NCBI GenBank assembly: GCA_023426345.1
Contig: JAFAAX010000196.1
Coordinates: 1-21,339, forward strand
Origin: Actinomycetes bacterium
GTDB taxonomy: Bacteria; Actinomycetota; Actinomycetes; Actinomycetales; Actinomycetaceae
Direction: 5' to 3'
Length of the DNA: 21,339 nt
The position numbers and the translations under genes are program-made. This document shows, in pieces, positions 15,263 to 21,339 of this stretch. Under the pieces are notes generated by a model, which was not told the DNA's origin, ran no database searches, and saw only the letters and a list, made by a program, of their open reading frames with translations. Within the stretch, counting starts at the first letter, position 1; the number at the start of each line of letters is the position of its first letter.

Positions 15263-16167
15263 GATCTATCTCCTGTGAGAGGTGATTCCGTGTGTTCGAT
15301 TGCCTTCCGAGACGTCAGCGTCGGCACAAGCTCTGTGGAGAACATCGCGCCGAGGATCAGCCCCCCTCCGACGACGAGCCGGATGGTCAGGTGTTCGCCG
15401 CCGAACGCGACGGCGAAGAGAGCCGCAAAGAGCGGCTCGGTGGTCATGACGACGGCCGCGCTGGTCGCGCTGATACGCGACTGCGCCCACGTCTGCAGAA
15501 CCAGCGCCCCCATGCCGGCGATGAGAGCCATGTACAGCATCTGGCCCCATTGCCCCGGGGTCGATGGGACGACGACTCCTCCGGGAAGCGCCGCCGCCAG
15601 ACAGGTGACTCCCACGACGATGATCTGGATCGCCGCCAGTTCCAAGACGTGCCCGTTCGTGCTCCAGTGGCCGAGGAAAGCGATGTGGATCGCGTAGAAG
15701 ACGGAGCCGAGCAGCGTCAGCGACTCTCCCACGCCGAAGGCCAGACCGTGGAGGCTGAGGATCATCAGACCGGCCGTCGCCAGAGCAATGGAGAGCCAGG
15801 TCACAGCCGAGACCCGTACCCGGAAGACGAGCAGGAGCACGACGGGTGTGAGCACGACATACATACCCGTGATGAAGCCTGAGACCGAGGCGTGGGTGTG
15901 CTGGAGCCCAATCGTCTGGGCGACCTGGGCGCAGGAATACAGCAATCCCAGCACCGCTCCATGCCGCCAGACCTCGGCGGGCGCCGTCCGCAACGCGCGG
16001 AACCGCCACAGACCGATGAAGAGTCCGGCGATGATGAAACGCACGCCTAGGAAGTCCAGGGGCGGGATCACGTCGACGATGTCCTTGATCATGAAGAAGG
16101 TCGAGCCCCACACGGCGGTGACGCACACCAGGGCGAGCGTCGGCAGGATCCTTCGCGAGCGGTTCAT
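15259..16167 (-). CDS. EamA/DMT family permease inside the sugar operon
   Basis: A 302-residue membrane protein with about ten hydrophobic segments and two related EamA halves (second half from about 150). The ATG at 16167 is chosen because it follows GAGGGTGGG and shares one base with the stop of the upstream EbgC-like gene; the open frame further upstream overlaps that gene. W-G-S-T-F near the start is a typical DMT signature. Family members export metabolites or carry sugars and nucleotide sugars. A place between a beta-galactosidase pair and an ABC importer suggests handling of a sugar or breakdown product, for example export of an excess monosaccharide. That role is inference. Its stop overlaps the binding-protein start by 4 nt, so it is fully embedded in the operon. 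Confidence 0.85.
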   Translation of the reverse strand: MNRSRRILPTLALVCVTAVWGSTFFMIKDIVDVIPPLDFLGVRFIIAGLFIGLWRFRALRTAPAEVWRHGAVLGLLYSCAQVAQTIGLQHTHASVSGFITGMYVVLTPVVLLLVFRVRVSAVTWLSIALATAGLMILSLHGLAFGVGESLTLLGSVFYAIHIAFLGHWSTNGHVLELAAIQIIVVGVTCLAAALPGGVVVPSTPGQWGQMLYMALIAGMGALVLQTWAQSRISATSAAVVMTTEPLFAALFAVAFGGEHLTIRLVVGGGLILGAMFSTELVPTLTSRKAIEHTESPLTGDRS

Positions 16168-16652
16168 CAATGCCCACCCTCGCCGTTCAGGGGCCTGGGC
16201 GCGGGCGCCAACTCTGTGAGGCGCACCAGACACACCACGGCATTGCATGGCTCCACGCGCCAGGCGTCGTCCAGCCCGGGGCAGGCGACCATGCCGACGG
16301 TGAGCACGGTCGGCGATGTCTCGCCGCACAGGATCTCCGTGTCGTTGAGATCGCTGTAGGACTCAACCAGACTCAGCTCGCGCCGCGGGGCACTGGACAA
16401 CGTCACAACGCCAGTCAGGATGAGGAGGACATCGCGGTAGAGGTGGTGGGCTCGCAGGCCCCGACCGCCGGGTCCCGCGGCGAGGCCGGCCGCGGAGTCC
16501 ACCCGATAGGTCAGGAAGTCGCCCTCGGAGCGGGTGTGGCGCGGATCATCGGGGCGAGCGCGATTGAGGACGCCCGCGACGGCGCCCCACCGCCGGTCCC
16601 CTCCGTTCGCCGCGAGAAGCCGGCGGACACCGTCGTACACGATGACCGTCAT
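16167..16652 (-). CDS. ebgC: EbgC-like beta-galactosidase small subunit (YhcH/YjgK/YiaL family)
   Basis: A 161-residue protein. The ATG at 16652 overlaps the large-subunit stop by 4 nt and is preferred to an in-frame codon at 16685. It shows the family pattern seen in E. coli EbgC: G-D-F-L-T-Y-R-V-D-S-A near 45-55, H-H-L-Y-R-D-V-L-L-I-L-T-G in the middle (metal/sugar-binding cupin-like barrel), V-E-S-Y-S-D-L-N-D-T-E, and a final strand ending V-C-L-V-R-L-T. In E. coli EbgC binds EbgA and is needed for full activity. Direct coupling to a GH2 gene of EbgA length makes the same pairing likely here. The protein is cytoplasmic. Other family members act as sugar mutarotase- or lyase-like enzymes (TabA, NanQ), but the neighbour argues for EbgC. 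Confidence 0.85.
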   Translation of the reverse strand: MTVIVYDGVRRLLAANGGDRRWGAVAGVLNRARPDDPRHTRSEGDFLTYRVDSAAGLAAGPGGRGLRAHHLYRDVLLILTGVVTLSSAPRRELSLVESYSDLNDTEILCGETSPTVLTVGMVACPGLDDAWRVEPCNAVVCLVRLTELAPAPRPLNGEGGH

Positions 16653-19600
16653 GCGCCGACCTCCTGGGAGAACGCGGGCTGCCACGGATCGAGGTCCCGC
16701 CCCATCTCGAAACCGAGCACGAGCGAGAACGGCTCAAGACGCACCCGATTCGAATAGGCGACCTCGGCGCCCCACGAGTTCGAGCCGAGCCCCGAGACCG
16801 CGGCGTCGAGATTGACCGTGAGCGATCCGGGCGAGGGCAGTTCGGACCGGTGACCGGCGGCGTCGAGCGTCGCAGCCTCCCACTGCCAAGTCGACCACCA
16901 GACGGGTGTCTGCGAGCGGATGAGGAGCTCTCGGCCCGCGCCGTCCCTATGACGCACCCATGTGACCTCGCCGTGAGTCGCGTGGTCTTGCGGCACCACG
17001 TACGGCGTCGACAACTGCGCGGCGGTCGCGTGGTGATGGCCCACGACGGCGGCAGTCCGCGAGTCGGGATAGTTCTCGCCTGGTCCAAGACCGACGTAGT
17101 CGATCCGGTCGAGGCCGCGACCGAGCCCGAGGGCGACGCCGAGGGCAGGGACCGTCCCCTCATATCCGCCGAACGGCCGGGCTTTGAGCGTCATGCAGGC
17201 GCACCCGTCGTCCGAGAAGACCCAGGTGGTCAGACACTCCAACCCGAGAGCGAGGCTCGGCGGAGCAACCCGCGAGGCCACCCTCACCTCGGTGCGGTCC
17301 TCGACGCAGGACCACGAGACGTTCCGCGTGTCGGAGGCCATCAACCGGAGCAACGCCGCCTCCCATTGACGCTGGGCGAGACGGGCGTGGTTGTCGATGA
17401 GGGGTTTCCAGACGCGCGGGGACGGACTGCGTTCCAGGAGGCACTCGCTCCCGTACCAGCCCGTCACCGCCCCAGTCACCCGGTCGATCCGCCAAAGGAC
17501 ATCGCCGGCGGCAACCTCCAGGGCGCGCCCGTCCGTCCTGGTGCGCAGACCGTCCCTGCGGTGGCGCATCACGGCCGTCCCCACAGCCGGCGCAGCTGAG
17601 AGCCCGTCCGGAGCGGCGATCGGAAACTGGAAGACTCCGACCTGCTCACCCGAGTCCCACCAAGCCGTGGAACGCCGGGCGAGGACGCGCACTGTGCGCC
17701 ACCATCGTTGCCCGCTGCGCGGACTCCCCACGGTCTCCCAGGGCCCGAGCGCGAACTCCCCGTCCTCACGAGGGCCAACACCGTCGGGGGACACGACGGT
17801 CCTGCGCACCTCGATCCCATCCACTGAGTCGATTGCTTCGAGGGAGAATCCTCCCAGGTCCGAGTCGTACAGCCGGTTCTCGACGTGGAGGGCGCCGCCA
17901 GGCAACCCGACGACACGAACCGGGCAGAGCACTTGGGCGTACTCGACGAGCCCCGGCATGGGCGTGAGGTCGGGCAGGACCAGGCCGTCGATGCAGAAGT
18001 TCGATCCATTGGGCTCGTCCCCGAAGTCGCCCCCGTAGAGGAAATCTCCGGCGCGGGCCGGCTCCGGACCACGCAGTCCCTGGTCGATCCATTCCCAGAC
18101 GAAGTGCCCTTGGATAGCCGGGTACCGATCGAACACCTGCTGGTAGTCGGACAGTCCCCCGGGTCCGTTGCCCATGGCGTGCGCATATTCCACCAGGAAC
18201 CGCGGCTTCGGATGGGGATGCCGTCCGAAATCATCCATCTGCGAGACCCGTGAGTACATCGTCGACACGATGTCCACCGAACGAGCGTCGCGATCCTCCT
18301 CGTAGAGGATCGGCCGGCCGTCCAGTGATCGACACCGATCGGCCATCGCCGCGAAGTTCCGGCCCCATCCCGATTCGTTGCCCAATGACCAGACGACGAC
18401 ACAGGCATGGTTCCGCACCTGCCGGACGTGGCGCTCAATGCGATCAACGAAGGCGTGCGTCCACTGCGGGGAGTCCGAGAGCACCGCGATGTCGCCGGCC
18501 AAAGCCATTCCGTGAGTCTCGAGGTCGGTCTCCGCGACAACCAGGATCCCCAGTTCGTCGCAGAGGTCGTAGAACCTCGGGTCGTTCGGATAGTGCGACG
18601 TTCTGATCGCGTTGATGTGGTGCTTCTTCATGAGCAAGAGCTCGCGGCGCACGCGATCGATGCGGACCGCCCGGCCGTGGTCCGGGTCGAAGTCGTGCCG
18701 GTTGACGCCGTGCAACTCGATGTAGCGCCGGTTGAGGAGCAGCATCCCACCCTCAATCCGCACATCGCGGATTCCGACCTTCAGGCAGATGTGCTCGCTC
18801 GGCATCCCCCCGATGGCCAGGGGCGCGATGAGAAACGCATGCAGGGCTGGGTGCTCCGGATGCCACCACGCGGGATCCCCCAGGACGAGATCCATCCTGG
18901 CCCAGCCGTCGACGACATCCTCGACTCCTTCAGCGACCGGGACCCCTGAGGGATCCTCCAACCTCCACTGCACGGCAGGGGCGCCGGCGACCTGGATCCG
19001 CGCCGACAGCAGCCCACGCCGCTCGTCGTCCATGACGGTGTCCACGATGACATCCTCGACATGGTCGACTGGGCGCGTGAAGGTGTAGACGTCTCGGATC
19101 ACTCCCCCGGACCACCACATGTCTTGGTCTTCCAGGTAGGTGGCGTCGGAGTACTGGAGCACCGTCAGAGCGATGGCATTGGCCCCGGCGACCACGAAGT
19201 CCGTGACATCGAACTCGGACGGGATGCGGGAGCCCTTCGACCATCCGACGAGCCGGCCGTTGACTCGCAGTTCGTAGAAGCTCTCGACACCATCGAGGCG
19301 CATGATGCGACGCTCACCGGCGGCCGGCGCCGGTATGTCGATGCTGCGCCGATAGACGCCGGTCGGCGTGAGTGTCGGGACCCGGGGCGGATCGACGGGG
19401 AACGGATAGGCCTCGTCGGTGTACTGCCATTGCCCGAAGCCCTGAGCCTGCCAGGGATCGGGGACGGACACCTCGGTCCATGCAGCGTCGAGAGGTCCCT
19501 CGAGATCGGTGTCGGTCACGTGGAGCGGGGAGTCGAAGAGCCGGAACGCCCAGGTCCCCGTCAGATCGACGTACCCCGACATCTCGACTCGGCTGAACGT

Positions 19601-19735
19601 CCGCGCAGCCAGTTCGGAGGGGAACGACCCGAAGTCGGCGCGTGCCGCGAGCCGACCGTGTCCCGTCCGACTCGGGTCCTCCCACGCACGGACGACCCTA
19701 TCCTGCAGCGCTTGCGGGGACGACGACTCTGGCAT
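16649..19735 (-). CDS. ebgA: GH2 beta-galactosidase large subunit, EbgA-like
   Basis: A 1028-residue cytoplasmic enzyme without a signal peptide, close to the 1030 residues of E. coli EbgA. The ATG at 19735 is the likely start; the open frame upstream to 20086 runs through the promoter and the divergent regulator. Order of domains: N-terminal jelly roll (about 45-215) with Y-R-R-S-I-D-I-P, Ig-like linkers, TIM barrel from about 335 with H-G-V-N-R-H-D-F-D, acid/base Glu454 in S-L-G-N-E-S-G-W, nucleophile Glu516 in V-E-Y-A-H-A-M-G-N-G, and a C-terminal Bgal_small-type domain (about 720-1020) including W-K-P-L-I-D-N-H. It hydrolyses terminal beta-galactosides, possibly after import by the ABC system downstream. 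It is the first gene of the seven-gene operon, expressed from the promoter near 19836-19864 and probably repressed by the divergent LacI-family protein. Confidence 0.92.
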   Translation of the reverse strand: MPESSSPQALQDRVVRAWEDPSRTGHGRLAARADFGSFPSELAARTFSRVEMSGYVDLTGTWAFRLFDSPLHVTDTDLEGPLDAAWTEVSVPDPWQAQGFGQWQYTDEAYPFPVDPPRVPTLTPTGVYRRSIDIPAPAAGERRIMRLDGVESFYELRVNGRLVGWSKGSRIPSEFDVTDFVVAGANAIALTVLQYSDATYLEDQDMWWSGGVIRDVYTFTRPVDHVEDVIVDTVMDDERRGLLSARIQVAGAPAVQWRLEDPSGVPVAEGVEDVVDGWARMDLVLGDPAWWHPEHPALHAFLIAPLAIGGMPSEHICLKVGIRDVRIEGGMLLLNRRYIELHGVNRHDFDPDHGRAVRIDRVRRELLLMKKHHINAIRTSHYPNDPRFYDLCDELGILVVAETDLETHGMALAGDIAVLSDSPQWTHAFVDRIERHVRQVRNHACVVVWSLGNESGWGRNFAAMADRCRSLDGRPILYEEDRDARSVDIVSTMYSRVSQMDDFGRHPHPKPRFLVEYAHAMGNGPGGLSDYQQVFDRYPAIQGHFVWEWIDQGLRGPEPARAGDFLYGGDFGDEPNGSNFCIDGLVLPDLTPMPGLVEYAQVLCPVRVVGLPGGALHVENRLYDSDLGGFSLEAIDSVDGIEVRRTVVSPDGVGPREDGEFALGPWETVGSPRSGQRWWRTVRVLARRSTAWWDSGEQVGVFQFPIAAPDGLSAAPAVGTAVMRHRRDGLRTRTDGRALEVAAGDVLWRIDRVTGAVTGWYGSECLLERSPSPRVWKPLIDNHARLAQRQWEAALLRLMASDTRNVSWSCVEDRTEVRVASRVAPPSLALGLECLTTWVFSDDGCACMTLKARPFGGYEGTVPALGVALGLGRGLDRIDYVGLGPGENYPDSRTAAVVGHHHATAAQLSTPYVVPQDHATHGEVTWVRHRDGAGRELLIRSQTPVWWSTWQWEAATLDAAGHRSELPSPGSLTVNLDAAVSGLGSNSWGAEVAYSNRVRLEPFSLVLGFEMGRDLDPWQPAFSQEVGA

Positions 19736-19811
19736 CGATGACTTCCGAATCCTGTCGATCGGTGAGGGCGAAGGGCGCCCGCGCCCTCCGCGTGTTCGCC
19801 AGCTCACAATT

Positions 19812-19827
19812 TTGAAACCGGTTTCAA
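19812..19827. promoter_or_regulatory. 16-bp perfect palindrome, LacI-family operator
   Basis: TTGAAACCGGTTTCAA reads the same on both strands. The centred CG and the GAAACC/GGTTTC arms are the usual form of LacI/GalR-family operators. It lies 8 bp downstream of the minus-strand -10 candidate, at the expected transcription start of the sugar operon, and about 85 bp before the regulator gene. Binding by the regulator encoded at 19913 would block the sugar operon and could also regulate itself. Confidence 0.85.
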
Positions 19828-19835
19828 CACCTTCG

Positions 19836-19864
19836 AAGGTACCACTCCCCTGAACATCGGACAA
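19836..19864 (-). promoter_or_regulatory. Promoter of the seven-gene sugar operon
   Basis: On the minus strand TTGTCC (19859-19864) and TACCTT (19836-19841) are separated by exactly 17 bp, matching a sigma-70-type -35/-10 pair. The transcription start would fall within or next to the 16-bp palindrome, giving a leader of about 80-95 nt before the ATG at 19735. Confidence 0.6.
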
Positions 19865-19912
19865 GGGGGTCTCATCGACGAGATAGCGTTGACGCGACGA
19901 AGAGGAGGCGAC

Positions 19913-20956
19913 ATGGGCCGACGATCGCGTGCGACCATTGCGGATGTGGCACGGCTGGCAGGGGTGTCCCGGGCGACCGTGTCGCGCGTGCTCAATGGCA
20001 CGGCGGTGGTGGCCCGCGACAAGGAGCAGGCCGTTCACGAGGCCATCGACCAGACAGGATTCCTGGTCTCCACCTCCGCTCGGCACCTCGCCACCGGACG
20101 CACCGACTCAATGGCCGTTATCCTCACCGAGCCCATCGACGAACTCCTCGAGGACCCGACCTATGCGACCGTCCTCAAGGGCATCATGGACGGCCTCGCA
20201 GACACTCCGATGACCCCGACCCTCTATATGGCCGCGACCCAGGGGGAACGGTCGAAGAGCCTCCGGCTCTTCCGCCGCGGGGCCGCCGATGCTCTCATCC
20301 ACCTCTCGCCTTACACCGACGACGAGCTGCTCGTCGATCTGGCGGACACGGATATCCCCGTCGTCCTGTGCGGACAGACCGCCGGCGAACTCGAGGGGAT
20401 GGACGGATTCTCGAAGGTCTACTCCGATGACCGCATCGGCGCGCAGTCGGCGGCCCGCCATCTCCTCGACCACGGAGCGGCGCGCGTCGGCGCACTGATG
20501 GGCCCGCGAGAGAACCCGGCGACGACGGACCGCATCGAGGGACTGGTCGCGATGCTCGGCGAGCACTTGACGGCCGGGCCTGTGTACGGGTCGTGGGACG
20601 AATCCTCCGGCGCCCACATGGCGACCGGGCTTCTGTCCGCCTGCACGCCTTTCGACGCCCTTGCCTGCGGCAACGACCGCATTGCGGCCGGCGCGATCCG
20701 CGCCCTCCAGGTCGCTGGGGTGCGCGTTCCCCAGGACGTCCTGGTCATCGGTTTCGACGACCACCCCATCGCCACCACGTTCCGGCCGTCGATCTCCACG
20801 GTCCACCAACCGTTCCACCTGCAAGGGGTCCGTGCGGTCGGCATCGCGCGCGCGATGATCGAGGGGGACGCGCCGCGCACCGAGATCCTCGAGACCCAAG
20901 TGTTCGAGCGCGAGAGCACCGCCGGCAGACCGCTCGGGACCCCACGTCCGGCCTAA
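19913..20956 (+). CDS. LacI-family transcriptional regulator
   Basis: A 347-residue DNA-binding protein. AGAGGAGG just before the ATG at 19913 supports this start over a TTG eight codons upstream. Residues about 7-30 form the helix-turn-helix (T-I-A-D-V-A-R-L-A-G-V-S-R-A-T-V-S-R-V-L), with the hinge-helix L-A-T-G-R-T near 59-64. The periplasmic-binding-protein-like effector domain follows (about 66-335), with A-L-A-C-G-N-D-R-I-A-A-G and V-I-G-F-D-D-H-P typical of the family. It is divergent from the EbgA operon and shares a 177-bp region with a perfect palindrome, so it most likely represses that operon until a sugar inducer binds. Effector identity cannot be read from the sequence. Confidence 0.93.
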   Translation: MGRRSRATIADVARLAGVSRATVSRVLNGTAVVARDKEQAVHEAIDQTGFLVSTSARHLATGRTDSMAVILTEPIDELLEDPTYATVLKGIMDGLADTPMTPTLYMAATQGERSKSLRLFRRGAADALIHLSPYTDDELLVDLADTDIPVVLCGQTAGELEGMDGFSKVYSDDRIGAQSAARHLLDHGAARVGALMGPRENPATTDRIEGLVAMLGEHLTAGPVYGSWDESSGAHMATGLLSACTPFDALACGNDRIAAGAIRALQVAGVRVPQDVLVIGFDDHPIATTFRPSISTVHQPFHLQGVRAVGIARAMIEGDAPRTEILETQVFERESTAGRPLGTPRPA

Positions 20957-21019
20957 GACCGTGGCGCGGACCATCCGACGGAAGATCCTCCTGGCCGACC
21001 GAGCAACGCCCGGTCAGAT

Positions 21020-21051
21020 CCGGGAGCGATCAGGGAGTCACCCGATCCCGG
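21020..21051 (+). terminator. Hairpin downstream of the LacI-family gene
   Basis: CCGGGA (21020-21025) pairs with TCCCGG (21046-21051). An alternative fold pairs GATC and GGG (21028-21035) with CCC and GATC (21041-21047) around the loop AGTCA. It lies in the 125-bp gap between the regulator and the PspC gene. There is no T run, so terminator function is uncertain. Confidence 0.3.
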
Positions 21052-21081
21052 CGGGCCGGGCACCTGTGGTGGACTGGAGCC

Positions 21082-21258
21082 ATGGCACTGACACGCAGCT
21101 CCACGGACAAGGTCATCGCCGGCATCTGCGGGGGGATCGCCCGCCAGACCGGCATCCCCTCCTCGGCGGTCCGGCTGATCGCCATCATCCTGGCGTTCAC
21201 GCCGATCCCCGTCATCGTCATCTACCTGGTCCTGGCCTGGACGCTCCCCCTGGAGTGA
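21082..21258 (+). CDS. Small PspC-domain membrane protein
   Basis: A 58-residue protein that is almost entirely a PspC domain: a basic N-terminus (T-R-S-S-T-D-K-V), the signature I-A-G-I-C-G-G-I-A-R-Q-T-G, then a hydrophobic membrane segment (about 31-54) ending in L-A-W-T-L-P-L-E. Single-domain PspC proteins of this size are common in Actinomycetota. They belong to the envelope-stress family named after phage shock protein C, although a PspA partner is not seen here. A GGAG lies very close (21076-21079) and GGTGGA (21068-21073) is better placed as ribosome binding site. It follows the regulator gene by 125 bp and is probably transcribed on its own. Confidence 0.85.
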   Translation: MALTRSSTDKVIAGICGGIARQTGIPSSAVRLIAIILAFTPIPVIVIYLVLAWTLPLE

Positions 21259-21284
21259 TCGCGCGACAGGTGGTTCGCGCCGCG

Positions 21285-21339
21285 AATGCGGCGCCGCCCG
21301 CCGCCCCCCCGCGGGGGGGGGGGGGGGGCCCCGGGCGGG
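21285..21339. other. Low-complexity G/C end of the window with a 16-G run
   Basis: After the PspC gene the sequence becomes pure G/C with a run of seven C, then sixteen consecutive G (21313-21328), and ends in CCCCGGGCGGG. No gene or ribosome binding site is visible. The similar end at 1-60 suggests that both borders are assembly ends at hard or artefactual G/C stretches. Confidence 0.5.

Noticed and set aside
19812..19841. TTGAAA as -35 box of the LacI-family gene on the plus strand
   Set aside because: The hexamer is part of the operator palindrome and no acceptable -10 follows at 16-18 bp, so no promoter was called for this gene.
19736..20086. N-terminal extension of the EbgA-like protein by 117 residues
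   Set aside because: It would cross the promoter, the operator palindrome and the start of the LacI-family gene; the shorter product also matches the length of E. coli EbgA.

Overview
The window looks like a piece of chromosome from a high-GC Gram-positive bacterium (Actinomycetota). The grounds are GC-rich codon use on both strands, WXG100-type secretion substrates, a giant Ig/fibronectin-III membrane protein of the kind found in actinobacterial fn3/MoxR/DUF58/transglutaminase clusters, and short actinobacterial-style intergenic regions. Genus cannot be fixed from sequence reading alone; Actinomycetaceae or Bifidobacteriales-like lineages would fit. Both ends run into extreme G/C homopolymers, as at assembled contig ends, so neighbouring genes are probably cut off by the assembly.

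Left part (61-6099, minus): one gene for a 2012-residue, single-pass membrane-anchored protein made of a beta-propeller-like domain, about eleven Ig/cadherin-like repeats and about five fibronectin III domains. Across a 217-bp intergenic region with a plausible -10 box and a perfect 7-bp inverted repeat, a plus-strand operon starts (6317-10464). It holds three small WXG100-like proteins, a 549-residue type VII secretion polymorphic toxin ending in an ADP-ribosyltransferase (ART) domain (R449, S474-S476, E518xE520), a Trp-rich 336-residue protein of unknown family (candidate immunity protein), and a 168-residue protein that is itself recognisably ART-like but has altered active-site motifs. Overlaps of 8, 4 and 4 nt indicate translational coupling. 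The secretion machinery itself is not in the window.

Middle and right part (10487-19735, minus, reading right to left): a compact seven-gene carbohydrate operon. In order of transcription: GH2 beta-galactosidase large subunit (EbgA-like), EbgC-like small subunit, EamA/DMT permease, solute-binding lipoprotein, MalF-type permease, MalG-type permease, and a GH63/mannosylglycerate-hydrolase-like glycosidase. All junctions overlap except one 15-nt gap. No ABC ATPase is encoded, so a shared ATPase elsewhere is expected. A divergent LacI-family regulator (19913-20956, plus) sits across a 177-bp region that carries a perfect 16-bp palindrome, just downstream of a good minus-strand promoter. This is the expected arrangement for repression of the sugar operon by that regulator. 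A small PspC-domain membrane protein (21082-21258, plus) closes the window.

The most novel part is the toxin end of the secretion operon: an ART toxin, an unknown Trp-rich protein and a stand-alone degenerate ART-like protein, coupled in one transcript. No tRNA, rRNA, CRISPR array or insertion sequence was recognised.
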